DNA of 64,000 bases, taken from assembly GCF_016859285.1 (NCBI RefSeq), contig NC_053416.1, positions 8,434,001 to 8,498,000 on the forward strand, given 5' to 3'. Both the position numbers and the translations under genes were made by a program. The notes under the pieces were generated by a model. That model saw only the letters and a program-made list of their open reading frames with translations, did no database searches and was not told where the DNA came from. Origin of the DNA: Xiphias gladius. Lineage: Eukaryota; Chordata; Actinopteri; Istiophoriformes; Xiphiidae. This document shows positions 10,887 through 21,110 of this stretch, piece after piece; position 1 is the stretch's first letter; every line of letters begins with the position of its first letter.

Positions 10887-12067
10887 CTATAGCCCTAATC
10901 TCCAAGGTTCAAATTTATTTCATTGATCTAACCAGGTCTCAGACTTAAAAAGCCCTTCAGGTGACTCAGGTGAACATTAATAGCCAATCAGTCTCATCTA
11001 TCAGTCAATTTCTATGGCGGAGTACAGCAAAACATAAGATGATGTTGTGAGCGGAGCGGGGTGTGTGAGCGTAGGACGGGTGGTAATGTGATTTACATAT
11101 TAACAACACTTAAATTTTTGTGAGCGAAATACAGAAGGTTAATATAAGGTTAATACATATAAACTCGTTATTGAAAACATATTTTCCCATCCTGATTGAT
11201 GACTATAAAGTATTATTACGATTAAGTCAAAAAGACAGGACAGAACACAGTGCACTCTTGGCGCACCTGTTTAGTTGAAGATCATTATACACAATGTGGC
11301 TCCATATGATGCTGACACCAGTAGCGGCCACTGACTGACTGCATGTGTGACCTGTGTACATGGGAAAACATATCTTCTTCATTAATCTCCAGAGATAACA
11401 TCCAGCTTTCTAATTAAGAATAATGAGGATGAACAATACAGTAATGAGCAGTATCCTATTACTGAAAATTAAACATGTATCCATTGAGATTAGTGTATCG
11501 CCTTCCAACTTATCTTGCAGATAAAACGAACATCTAATTATTGTTTTTGTGAATCTTAGCATCTCACAGCTTTTTATCTCAACAGCAGGAAAACATTCAA
11601 AGTATAATAAATAGCACTGAAACCCACTCAGCACTAGGACAGAAATTTAAACTATATCCACATACATACTAAAAATTGTTTGACTCATGATTTTATCTAT
11701 ATGGTAAACATCACCATTTATAAATTGATTGTAATTAAAAATACTGGCCAATGTTATTCTTTTAAATAAACATTTAAATGATTAGCGTTGTCTATTGGAA
11801 ATAAAATCGTTTCTGCTCTTAAGTCCATGTATTAAAAGAACTGTCAATCGATTTGGGAGTGATGTCTTCTCATCCTCATTTTGTGTTTCAAATTTTGGAG
11901 GTAGGGTGACCATTCTGATTTTGTTTGAGTGTGCCTTTAAATAAAGAATTGGTAAACAAATACCAACATGATATAGGTGTTGGTTTGGTGCTGACCAGGG
12001 GCGTTTTCAGGATTTTTGGTGGCACCCGGGGCAGCGACAACAAGTAAACAAGTAGTTTATTTATTCT
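10887..12067. other. Spacer of the inverted duplication
   Basis: 1.18 kb between the arms. It contains the P2 block (11155-11594), a copy of the DNA upstream of OR2. At about 11995-12035 there is a fragment (AGGGGCGTTTTCAGGATTTT...GGCACCCGGGGCAG) that looks like part of an old interspersed repeat. No OR coding remnant is visible. Confidence 0.6.
11155..11594 (-). repeat. P2: orphan copy of the OR2-upstream block
   Basis: 440 bp, nearly identical and in the same orientation to 15803-16244 upstream of OR2. Differences are scattered single bases. It includes CTCCAGAGATAACATCCAGC and CGAACATCTAATTATTG, which are also conserved in P1. No OR lies on its downstream side (lower coordinates). The duplication stops at the position where E4 begins in the OR2 copy. 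Confidence 0.9.
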
Positions 12068-13363
12068 GTTTATTTATTCTGATCAAGCTTGTCCTACATT
12101 CAAACCAAACATTACATTTTTATTTGACCGATAATTTAGAGATACACGGAAGCTTAGTAAAATAAAATATAATGCAGAAAATAAAGTTTAATAGGTGAAG
12201 CATGAAGACATGGTACTTTGACGGTTCAAGCATCAAAATCATTGGCCTATATTTTTAACTACAACCGGTTTTAAAATGACATCCTCACACAAACACTCGA
12301 TATACACCCCCACCTTATTCCCCTCCGTTTTTAATTATTTTTATCCCTAAAATTTACAACTGAGAATAATTAGCCTGAAGTTTATACAGTAAAAGGTTTG
12401 TTTGTTAAAGACAAAGTCATTAACCAAAATTCTGTGTTGATGGCAACACAAATCAAGCTCATTAGAGCCATTTTGTTTTGGCTCACAATGGCGTGTTTAA
12501 TGATAAATGCATCCTCAGGGAACATTACGCAATAGACAAGTCACCATACAGTATGTGTTTGTGACTGTTCATTCACTTTGTAAAAACACAGTTCAGAAAA
12601 TGTGGTATAAGTTTTTGCACTTGTCTAGAGTCTCTCATAACATCTTTGTCATTACAGAAACCAATGCAATAATGATTTCTGCCTCCTCTACATTTTATGA
12701 AAACAAACCTCACTGTTCAAATTAACCAGTGAGTACAATGTGGATGGTCCTCAGTTCTGTGCAATTTATGCCGCACGAGAGAAAAACAAAATGGACTGGA
12801 CCACAGGTTTCCGACCAGACAGGAATGCCTAAAGAAGAATAAATAAATAAAAGTAGGCCTCTCTACGGGTCCACTAACAAAGAGTACAAATGGGACTAGG
12901 TGACAATTCAGTGTAATTGTTTACTGACATTCAGTGGAACTGCACAGTGACAAGATTTCAGTTTTATCATTTTACAAAATTATTTTGTCCAAATGTATTT
13001 GAGGCTGTCATTTCATTCAAATTACACCTGCTTCCAAAGAGCCAAAAGACAAAGTCCAGAAGTCTTTGCCCTGACACTTCACCAAGTGTCCTCTGACTAT
13101 CCTTTGTTCAATCAAATGAGATGTTTAAGCTCTAACCAACCGGTCCTGCTTTGTTTTATGAATTGTAGGCCGTCTTAAAGACTTTGCAAACATTAACTTC
13201 CATTCAGACTTCAAACTCAGCTTTCCACTGGTTACTGTACAGTCGCTGGCAAGTCTCCCCTTGTGACTACAGATCTTTAAAGCTGGGCTTAAATTACGGG
13301 TCTCATTTCAATTAATATTTGTCATTGTTTTATTTTGTCCAACATGCTGCTCCTTTCAATCAT
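12068..13363 (-). repeat. Right arm of 3.8-kb inverted duplication
   Basis: Reverse complement of 9581-10886 with scattered substitutions and a few small indels. It carries E3, the mirror of E2. The high similarity implies a recent event or continuing gene conversion between the arms. Confidence 0.9.
12297..12524 (-). promoter_or_regulatory. Repeated OR-island element, copy E3 (mirror of E2)
   Basis: Same motif order as E2 when read on the minus strand, because it lies in the opposite palindrome arm. It retains TTCCCTGAGGATGCATTTAT, TTAATGACTTTG, AACAAACAAACC and CTAATT. The final TAATTAATCTC box has changed to CTAATTATTCTC. Confidence 0.65.
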
Positions 13364-13440
13364 GCAGCATTCTGTTCATATCTGAGCCCCAAAACAGTTA
13401 ATTTCTCTACGTACCCCTTTCCCTTCTGCAAGTCTTCATT

Positions 13441-13724
13441 GTCCCTGCCAAGGAAGTTATGGTTTCATCCGTGTCTGTTTGTTCATTTGTTTGTTCATTT
13501 GTCAGCAGGATTATGCTAAAAGAACTGAGCTGATTTGCACCACACTTGGTGTCAGTTTCTCGGGAAATAATATACGGATCTAGATGTAAAGAATCTGATT
13601 TATTTATGCTGCTGAGTTTGAGTGAGTTTCTGCAATTTGGTGCTGATCCAGATGATAATCCAGATCTGCTGGAGGTAGACAGAGGCACTCAGTAGAACGG
13701 AGGTATGCACTATACTGAGTGCCA
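13441..13724 (+). mobile_element. Interspersed repeat copy (GCGGAGGTATGCGCTCTACTGAGTGCC family)
   Basis: Begins AAGGAAGTTATGGTTTCATC with (TTTG/TTCA)-rich GTTTGTTCATTTGTCAGCAG. It continues with CACCACACTTGGTG and GATCCAGATGATAATCCAGATC, and ends CGGAGGTATGCACTATACTG then AGTGCC. I recognise this pattern as a widespread repeat in fish and other animals. It is non-coding here and its class is not certain. Confidence 0.65.
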
Positions 13725-13779
13725 TTGTAGTTTTTCTATCTAATTTTACAAAACAGAACCACATTAGAACAAAACATAT

Positions 13780-14029
13780 GTCAACCTGTATTTCCATATG
13801 GAGAGCTGTGCCCTCTTTGTGGTGTAATGAACCATTGGAACTAGCTTAGCTAAACTTACTACAGTATGACTACAAAATGCATTTTTAATGAGGAACAACT
13901 TGCACACTGACTTAAAAGCTCTGCAAGTACCTCAGGTAAACTCAATAACTAGACATTATGTTTTATTAGACAAGAAGAACAGAACATTTAAGTCAACCTG
14001 TGTTTTCATATGGAGAGCTGTGCCCTCTA
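13780..14029 (+). repeat. Direct repeat pair, about 213 bp apart
   Basis: GTCAACCTGTATTTCCATAT followed by GGAGAGCTGTGCCCTCT at about 13780-13816 recurs at about 13993-14029 with two or three changes, each followed soon after by ACAAAATGCATTT. A local tandem duplication is likely. Confidence 0.7.
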
Positions 14030-14366
14030 CAAAATGCATTTCTGAGATACAGTTAAAGAAAGTCAAGGATCTTTTCAGAGAGAAGTTTGCTGGTAACAGA
14101 TTAGGTCCAGAGAGCAGTCAAACATGTAAATATCATAGAGTTACATTCAAATACAAACAAGTATACTTAATGTGTAAATAAGTCAGCAGTGTATGGTTAA
14201 AAAGGTCTTAGGACATGTATTTTTTTCACTTGTTGAGTTTGCTGATTGTTAAAATAATGTCAGAATATCAACAAATAAATATTAAGAAAAACATATTGAA
14301 TAATAAGGAATAAATAACATGACTCTGCAAATGTGTGGAAACTTGGTCATTTTTAAATGCTGACGC

Positions 14367-14400
14367 TGATGTGTATGTGTATGTGTATGTGTATGCATAT

Positions 14401-14436
<36 letters not shown>

Positions 14437-14645
14437 CCTTGTTGTGTGGGGACCTGTCATTGACATAATGCATCCCTTAGTCCCTTACCCTAACCTAACA
14501 CTAATTCTAACCTGAACCCTACAACCAAGTCTCAACCCTCAAACAGCCATTTAAACTTGTGGGGTTGGCTGTTGCACCCCACATCATACAGTTGTTCGGA
14601 CCCCACAAATATAGTAAAACAAGCCCACGCACACAAACACAGTCT
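14367..14645 (+). mobile_element. CA-repeat-associated teleost interspersed repeat with telomere-like tract
   Basis: A (GTAT/CA)n microsatellite at 14367-14434 leads into ATCCTTGTTGTGTGGGGACC. A CCCTAACCTAACACTAA-rich tract at about 14478-14530 follows, and the segment ends CCCCACAAATATAGTAAAAC before CACGCACACAAACACA. This architecture (CA repeat, short inverted GTGGGGAC/GTCCCCAC-type ends, CCCTAA-rich centre) is a common teleost repeat. It is not an internal telomere. Confidence 0.7.
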
Positions 14646-14702
14646 TGACAGTTTCATGTTAAAACCCTCCACAGATCGCTTCAGGATGGAAAAGGATTGT
14701 TC

Positions 14703-15677
14703 TCATTTCATTGTTTTCACAGGGTTAGTTTTCATTCTCCACACCAGTGCCAGGGCTCTATTTTTGATCTCTTTTGTTTTCAAGGAATATACAATGGGAT
14801 TAATGCAGGGGGGGATGCAAGAGGCCAGCGACAGGCTCAGCACGCGCTGGTCTGGGTCAATGGATCGTATAAACAGTCCTATTAAGTAAATGCTAAATAA
14901 AGGAATATAAAATACACCGACAAGGATGACGTGCTCAATGCAAGTGGTGAGAGCTTTCATCCTACTGCTTACTGATTTCATCCTGAACACGGTCACCATG
15001 ATGCTGACATAGGACAGAATAATAAAAGTAAAGGGGCCAATCAGATTGCCAATTGAAGCTGATGCAACAGACCACTGCAGTGAGTAATCATTACAGGCGA
15101 GTCTAAACACAGGTGCATAGTCACAGAAATAGCTGAACACTCTCAGAGAATTGCAAAAAGACAGTCGAGTCATGATTGCCGTGCTATAGGCTAGTAATCC
15201 CAGATTGTAAACCCAAGTCACACCTACAATACAAGACACGATCGGCAGTGTGTTGAATAAGTTCTGATGCAGAGGGAAACATATTGCAATCAACCTGTCA
15301 TAGGCGAGTATAGCGAGCGAATATGACTCCAGAGATACAAAGGCGTAGTGGACATACATTTGTAACAGACAGAGGTTGAATGGAACAAAGTTGTCCTTAA
15401 AGAGGAATGTCTTAATCATGCTGGGAATAGTGCTTGTGTTCAAGATGACATCAATTATTGCGAGGTTGACAACAGCCAAAAATTTCGGAGTGTGTAAGCT
15501 GTTGTCAAGGGCAATTATGTATATCAGTAAAATATTGAACAGCACTGTAACCACATAGACAAAGGCTAGAAAGATGATGTAGACACTGATGTAGGGAAAC
15601 GTCTGAAATCCGATGATATAGAAGCCTGGAGGATGAATGATGACAGAGTCGTTTAAAACAGTCCTGAGAAAAGACAT
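14703..15677 (-). CDS. Olfactory receptor (OR2), intact paralogue of OR1
   Basis: A 324-residue odorant receptor starting at the ATG that aligns with OR1 (MSFLRTVLNDSV). An in-frame upstream ATG would add 22 residues without a counterpart in OR1 and is unlikely to be the start. It carries the same signatures as OR1: N-glycosylation site NDS, the TM3 motif LAYDRLIAIC, FSYFCDYAPVFRLACND in loop 2, KALTTCIEH before TM6, and NPIVYSLKTKEI in TM7. Most of the sequence matches OR1, with changes concentrated in TM2-TM5, the part that usually forms the ligand pocket. There are no stops or frameshifts. The same GTGCAG acceptor-like site precedes the ATG. Block P3 and element E4 lie directly upstream. 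Confidence 0.95.
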   Translation of the reverse strand: MSFLRTVLNDSVIIHPPGFYIIGFQTFPYISVYIIFLAFVYVVTVLFNILLIYIIALDNSLHTPKFLAVVNLAIIDVILNTSTIPSMIKTFLFKDNFVPFNLCLLQMYVHYAFVSLESYSLAILAYDRLIAICFPLHQNLFNTLPIVSCIVGVTWVYNLGLLAYSTAIMTRLSFCNSLRVFSYFCDYAPVFRLACNDYSLQWSVASASIGNLIGPFTFIILSYVSIMVTVFRMKSVSSRMKALTTCIEHVILVGVFYIPLFSIYLIGLFIRSIDPDQRVLSLSLASCIPPCINPIVYSLKTKEIKNRALALVWRMKTNPVKTMK

Positions 15678-15802
15678 AGTTGAACTGCACAGGCTGCGTC
15701 GGCCCCTGGACCATGGTGTGTAAAATCTCTCCAGGCTGAACAAGAGGAAAACAACACATCACCTATCGCATTTGTCTTTCCAATCACATACTTCAAACAA
15801 CC

Positions 15803-16244
15803 ACATATAAACTTGTTATTGAAAACATATTTTCCCATCCTGAGTGATGACTATAAAGTATTATTACGATTAAGACAAAAAGACAGGACAGAACACAGTG
15901 CACTCTTGGCGCACCTGTTTAGTTGAAGATCATTATACACAATGTGGCTCCATATGATGCTGACACCAGTAGCAGCCACTGACTGACTGCATGTGTGACC
16001 TGTGTACATGGGAAAACATATCTTCTTCATTAATCTCCAGAGATAACATCCAGCTTTCTAATTAAGAATAATGAGGATGAACAATACAGTAATGAGCAGT
16101 ATCCTATTACTGAAAATTAAACATGTATCCATTGAGATTAGTGTATCGCCTTCCAATTTATCTTGCAGATAAAACGAACATCTAATTATTGTTTTTGTGA
16201 ATCTTAGCGTCTCACAGCTCTTTATCTCAACAGCAGGAAAACAT
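15803..16244 (-). promoter_or_regulatory. P3: OR2-upstream block (candidate promoter region)
   Basis: 442 bp starting about 125 bp upstream of the OR2 ATG, nearly identical to P2 (11155-11594). The part around 16020-16210 is related to P1 at OR1. It contains CTCCAGAGATAACATCCAGC and ACATCTAATTATTG. The repetition next to both ORs suggests that it carries the transcription start or proximal control sites. No TATA box or start site can be assigned. Confidence 0.55.
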
Positions 16245-16425
16245 CCAATCCGAATTAATCATCAAACATGACGTAATTAACCCCAGACAAAAAGATTTTC
16301 CCTTGCACCTGAAACTTTAGGGGCCTTCTAATTAACCCAGTTTGAGATTTCATCATCGGTGAATGCTGGTGACCCTGCCCATAACAAACAAAGCTTTTGC
16401 TGATTAAGCGTAGTTTCACCTGTAT
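16241..16425 (+). promoter_or_regulatory. Repeated OR-island element, copy E4 (abutting the OR2 promoter block)
   Basis: A more diverged copy. It has AATCATCAAACATGACG, ACCCCAGACAAAAAGATT, CTAATTAACCCAGTTTGAGA, TTCATCATCGGTGAATGCTG and ATAACAAACAAAGCTTTTGC, which correspond in order to E5 and E8. The initial TTCCC site and the terminal TAATTAATCT box are not clear. It lies about 0.6 kb upstream of the OR2 ATG. Confidence 0.6.
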
Positions 16426-16947
16426 GTATCAGCAGGTCTTGTAATCTCACAACTGGAGGGAAATAGATGGGAAATTGCGACTGCTGTGCAGCGCCAGCCT
16501 TTCCCTTCTTCTGAAATAACAAGTTATTTTTCTTCAGACTATACAGTAAGACTTCATTTGTTTTGTTTTTTTTGTAGGGGCTTCATTAAATCTTGACACA
16601 CAATAGATTGCACAACTAGGCAATCAATAAATGATCAAAGCTGTGATTTTATTTTCACGACAGCAAGGTCACCTGCTAATACACTTATTCCATAAGTGTC
16701 CTTGGTCTCCCATATTCAACCGTGACTAATAAAAATACAATATTATTTGACTGTGACGATACAGTGTTTAATAATGGAAAACATACGGTAGAGAGCTCAA
16801 TGATTGGTACGTACAGTTAGACAAGGCTGTTCTCACGCACAAAAAATAACAATTTCATCAGTCTCTTCAAAAAACATGCACAATTTGTTATAAACTTGGA
16901 GTGGATAAAGTGACTTAACAAAATATAATGACATTGATGGTGAATAG
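16426..16947. other. Spacer between E4 and E5
   Basis: Non-coding sequence with no gene or named repeat recognised. Confidence 0.4.
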
Positions 16948-17245
16948 TATTCCCTGGGGGGCTTTAATCACCAAACAGGATACGGTGACCCCAGACAAAA
17001 GGATTCTCTGCTGCCTCCTTGACTCTGGGGAACTCTGCTAATGAGCCCTATTTCTGATATCATTACCAAAGGATACTGCTTAATGACCTTGCCTGTAACA
17101 AACAAACCTTTTATTGTTCAGACTTAAGCCTAATTAATCTCATCTGCATCCATTAGGAGGTTTTGCACTCTTGCAATTAAAACTGGGGTGTAATGGGAAG
17201 GGGTGTACTCTGATATTAATGAGTCATTAGTGTTCTTGAAAAGCC
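16948..17245 (+). promoter_or_regulatory. Repeated OR-island element, copy E5 (near full length)
   Basis: One of the best preserved copies. In order: TTCCCTGGGGGGCTTTAATC (an Olf/EBF-like palindrome), ACCAAACAGGATACGGTGAC, CCCCAGACAAAAGGATTC, GCTAATGAGCCCTATTTCTG, CTTAATGACCTTGCCTGTAA, AACAAACAAACC, GACTTAAGCCTAATTAATCT and CATTAGGAGG. A tail with AAAACTGGGGTG, GGGGTGTACTCT and GTTCTTGAAAAGCC is shared with E8. Confidence 0.7.
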
Positions 17246-17816
17246 CAAGTAAACCTCCTAATTGTCTAGTAGTCACCTCTTCTCTTTAGGGCTGCAAGCT
17301 CAGCCCCTACATACCCCTGACGCCCTTTTTGAAGTCGCTTTTTTATAATTAGTGGATTAAGAGTGACAAACAATAAACTTTAGGTGCCATTAAACTTAAG
17401 ATGGTTTTCACGTTTACTTGCTGCATCGGCACTGGACGCAAACTGTGCACTGCAGAGGCATCAAAATCAACGTAATCTGGAAATTACTTGTGTGCAGCAG
17501 CAAAAAATGGAAAATGCTTCCAAACAACCCGAAAAAGTCAAGGGGAGTCAGTACCGATGTTCTGGGGGATCAGAATCAATCAGTAAATGTTAGGCATTAA
17601 AAGCGAGGTGTAAATGAGCTTTCAGAAAAGTCCACAGCATGAAATAAAAATGGCAAAAAATATTTTTTGGCGCCAGCACTGATGTGATACCAACTGTTCA
17701 ATTAGACCTCAAGGACTCACCTCATGTTCAGAGATTGGTGTGATCACCACGAGAGTAAACATATGAGAAGCCAGGAACAATCCAGGTGGGATGCTGGGTT
17801 TGTGAGAGATAATGTT
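17246..17816. other. Spacer, no gene recognised
   Basis: Short frames at 17384-17600 show no family motif. I see nothing else of note. Confidence 0.4.
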
Positions 17817-18214
17817 TAGGAATGCACCAGTCCAACTTTTTCTCTAAGCCAATTTCGATATCTTGGTTCAGGAAAAATGCCAATACAGAGAACTGATCCG
17901 ATACCAGTGCTTCCCGTCAACTAAATTTAAAATCTGTAGACCTCGCTGTGCGGAATTCATTGAGAATTTTTTTATATAACGTAATATGTGTCCAGAGTTT
18001 GCTGTGCGGCTAAAAAGTGAGGCAGTGGCCCGTCGTGACTGAATGAGTGTCAGTGATAGCAGAAAGACAGAATTTTTACTGACATTAACAAAAAAAAAAA
18101 ACAACAACCTGTGTTTAATGTGGATCAGGTTCAACTGGCTGATAATTGATCTGCTCAATACAGGTCAATATTGGGACAGACACTTGTCCAGCATATTGGA
18201 TCTGTGCATCCCTA
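17817..18214 (+). mobile_element. hAT-like MITE with AGGGATGCACCGATC-type ends
   Basis: The left end AGGAATGCACCAGTCCAAC and the right end GGATCTGTGCATCCCTA form diverged terminal inverted repeats of the common fish family whose ends read AGGGATGCACCGATC. Inner phrases such as GAACTGATCCGATACCAG fit. The copy is old and non-coding, and includes an A12 run. Confidence 0.65.
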
Positions 18215-19111
18215 CTCATTTTCTGGTTTCCTGCGTAGTGTATATTTAATGCCCCATGACATGTTAAGTTAAACGAGCTCTTTTTGGTAGTCAGTAACTG
18301 TGTACCAGCCACTGTTCTTTCCACAGGACACTATCACTTTGTAGAACTTTCACAGACTACTGGTACTATGAGGTTACTTGAATGTGAACAAAATGCATCT
18401 GTATGTATATGTATGACGGATTCAGCTGCTGTGTTTTCAGTCATTTGTGGTCATATTCGGTAATACTTCAGGTATGGCAGAGTATACAGCTCACACCTTA
18501 ATAGTATGGTGTCTCCATACTTTCAGAGCAGTCCGGGAGTCAAACAGTGCAATAAATTCTTGAAAACGTCTTTGTTCAAATTCATCACAAGGGTCTAGCA
18601 ATTGAAAGTAGCTCTTTAGTTTTAAGTTGGCAGACCGTTGTGAAAAAGGTGGGTGGGTGTTGAGGAGAATTTGAAAATGGGAAAAATTAGTGATAAGATA
18701 GGATCCATGAGAACAGAGCAGATAAGAAAAAAAGGTATAAGATAAACGGGCTATTTACTTAACGCTAATATGGGTTTATCCTTAACAACGTATAAACTGC
18801 TACGAGAAGATGTTGGGGATTTTTCATGTGAATAGGTGAAATTATGACTTAGTAGCCATGAGAAATATCCTGAAATGCTAAACCGGCACTAAAGTTAAGT
18901 GAATGAAATGCGCTAAACTACTGTTTTAATATTGCTTCATGTTTACATAACACGAAAAGACTGGTTACGCATTTATTTTAACTGTTTATGGACAACTGTA
19001 ACATTAAGCTTTCAGGTTGTTAGGGTTTAGAGAAAGGTTGGCCACTCGTTTTGAAGGAGGTTTCCTCAAAATGTATTGTCTCTTTGATATATTGGCATCC
19101 CCACAATTCCA
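18215..19111. other. Non-coding stretch, nothing recognised
   Basis: AT-rich sequence with no exon, RNA gene or repeat that I can name. Confidence 0.4.
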
Positions 19112-19312
19112 CTTCTAATAAATGAGGGAAGAGATTAATTAGGCGAAAGGTTCAACAGTAGCGGGTTTGTTTGTTTATGGGCAAAGTCATTAAGCGTCAT
19201 TCCCCGGTGATGCCATCACAACTGGGACTCATTAGAGAGACTCTTAGGAGTTGGGTCATCATGTATTTTTTTTGATAATAAAATGAAGTTGTTAATTCCA
19301 AGGGGGAATCTC
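19112..19312 (-). promoter_or_regulatory. Repeated OR-island element, copy E6 (reverse orientation)
   Basis: Read on the minus strand it opens with ATTCCCCCTTGGAAT, a nearly perfect palindromic Olf/EBF-like site. It then has TTATTATCAAA, GATGACCCAACTCC, TCTAATGAGTCCCAGTTGTG, ATGGCATCAC, CTTAATGACTTTGCCCATAA, ACAAACAAACCC and GCCTAATTAATCTCT. The order is as in the other copies. Its inverted orientation, like that of E3, suggests that orientation is not fixed. Confidence 0.65.
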
Positions 19313-20954
19313 ATGAAAGTGTCAGACTACTAGACAAGACAAAATTTAATAAGTGCATCTAAGACAAGGCAATAAATAATGATACAATTAATGTCATCGG
19401 GGTTCCCAGCAATGCAAATGTATTGTATGTTCAAGCCCATCTATTTTTAAATAGTAGACTGACCTTGGCTAATTTGTAATGCGGAGCAGGAGCGAACTGA
19501 TTAGCCTAGGCTTTGATTTATGTAGGTCATTGGTTGAAAATAGATGACTGGATAGCAGGCTCCTGATAATGTAAGACAGAGAAAACCTCATTGCATTAAT
19601 AAGAGCAGGAGCAGGGTAGCGACTTAGAGCACAGGTTTTTGTCAAACAGTTGGCCGCGGGCTTGATAGGAGGAATTCAAAGAGAAGGGCATGTTCTCATT
19701 GTCAAAATCTAATGTTTTACCCCAAATCGATAACTTTTTATGTGAGAATAACATTTTAACAAACTTCTGCTTCTGCTAACTAACCCTGTCTATGATTTAT
19801 GGCTGTGCCTAAACTGCCTGATCTTCATATCTCTAGTCCTGACGTTGATTTATGATTCTTTCCACTCCAAGGCAATTTATGTAAAATGAGCACTTGTATC
19901 CTCAATACGGAGAGCAGGTGTCAAATTGATGTATGAAACTTATAATATAGTTAACTTTCTCTGGGGACATGATGGTCAGCGCAGGTGTCACTCAGCCACG
20001 TCAGCTCCAACGCACTTTTTACCTTCCATTCTACACTAACTCCTCTACAAGCAGCGTTTGCTATGCCGGCTTTATGGTGTTTATCAAGTGTGTATCCTCG
20101 GCCTAAAAGATGTACCGTACATCAATATACCTCTGTCATTAGAGGTTTTACCTGTGGATATGTTACCTATTTCTGTTTTTTGTTCCATCTGAAAAACAAT
20201 ACAAGGACATGATATCCATCTTAATGTCAACAGATGAAAAGACAGCCATAGTCTTGGTAGTTCCAGGTGGGGATGGGCGATCTTACGGAAAAGCAATAGA
20301 GAAACCATTTACAGATAAAATAACCAAATGAGAATGGTTTTGGCTTTCGAAGTGAATTAAATATCTGACATATCAAGACACTTCCTTGACTGCCCTGATA
20401 TCAACATCTTGTAAATTCAGTATTGTCATAAAGCCGTCCTCTGCTCATTGATTTGCAAGATGTCGTCCGATGGCCGAATACAACCAGAGATTTTAGGCTG
20501 ATGACTGACAAACATCTACATGCAATTAACCACGTAATATGTTCACTATAAGACACCACTGGAGGAACATTTTTTCCTTTCAAATTAGCAGCCCTTGTCT
20601 GTTCAGAAGTCCGTCAGCCAGTCAACTCTCACATGAAACTTCACAGGAAACCTCACCCAGCATCGCATCTTGGATTCTTCACAATACAGTTATTAAATGA
20701 ACTTGAATATTGCAGAAAAGCTACGTAGTACCATAAAGTACTACACAGCTTTTCAGCTTTTACAGCTAAGCCAGTGTGCAACTTATTTTTTGACTTCATA
20801 ATTATCACCCGACAGAGACATGTATGTAATTTACTGTATAACTTAGAAACTTTGGAACTTGTGTAGAGTTTGCTTTTATGACAACACAATATGATGGAAT
20901 TCCCTAGTGTTCCCTGATACAACCTTTACCACTGGACAGGTGCCCTCAGAAAAC
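19313..20954. other. Non-coding stretch
   Basis: No gene or named repeat. Short frames at 19985-20308 and 20653-20922 have no recognisable domain. Confidence 0.4.
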
Positions 20955-21110
20955 ACAGCGCACTCCTGCCTTTTTGAGTTGTGGAGGCATTCTCATTTAT
21001 GATTCACTTATGATCTAGTCTCCAGAGCATGCTGGTTAATGATCTTGCCTGTAACAAACAAACTTTTTACAGTTTAGACCTGAACACGGTATTGAATCTC
21101 CCAATAAAAA
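20955..21110 (+). promoter_or_regulatory. Repeated OR-island element, copy E7 (shortened)
   Basis: It retains the right half: GCATGCTGGTTAATGATC, CTTGCCTGTAACAAACAAAC, TTTTTACAGTTTAGACC and GAATCTCCC. The left half is weak (GGCATTCTCATTTATGATTC), there is no clear TTCCC site, and the TAATTA box has changed to GGTATTGAATCT. It may be a decaying copy. Confidence 0.6.

Noticed and set aside
14478-14530. CCCTAA-rich tract as an internal telomere
   Set aside because: The tract is degenerate and is the usual centre of a CA-flanked teleost repeat, so it is not evidence of a chromosome fusion.
15678-15743. 22-residue N-terminal extension of OR2
   Set aside because: It has no counterpart in OR1, adds charged residues before the usual OR N-terminus, and lies across the acceptor-like GTGCAG shared by both genes.
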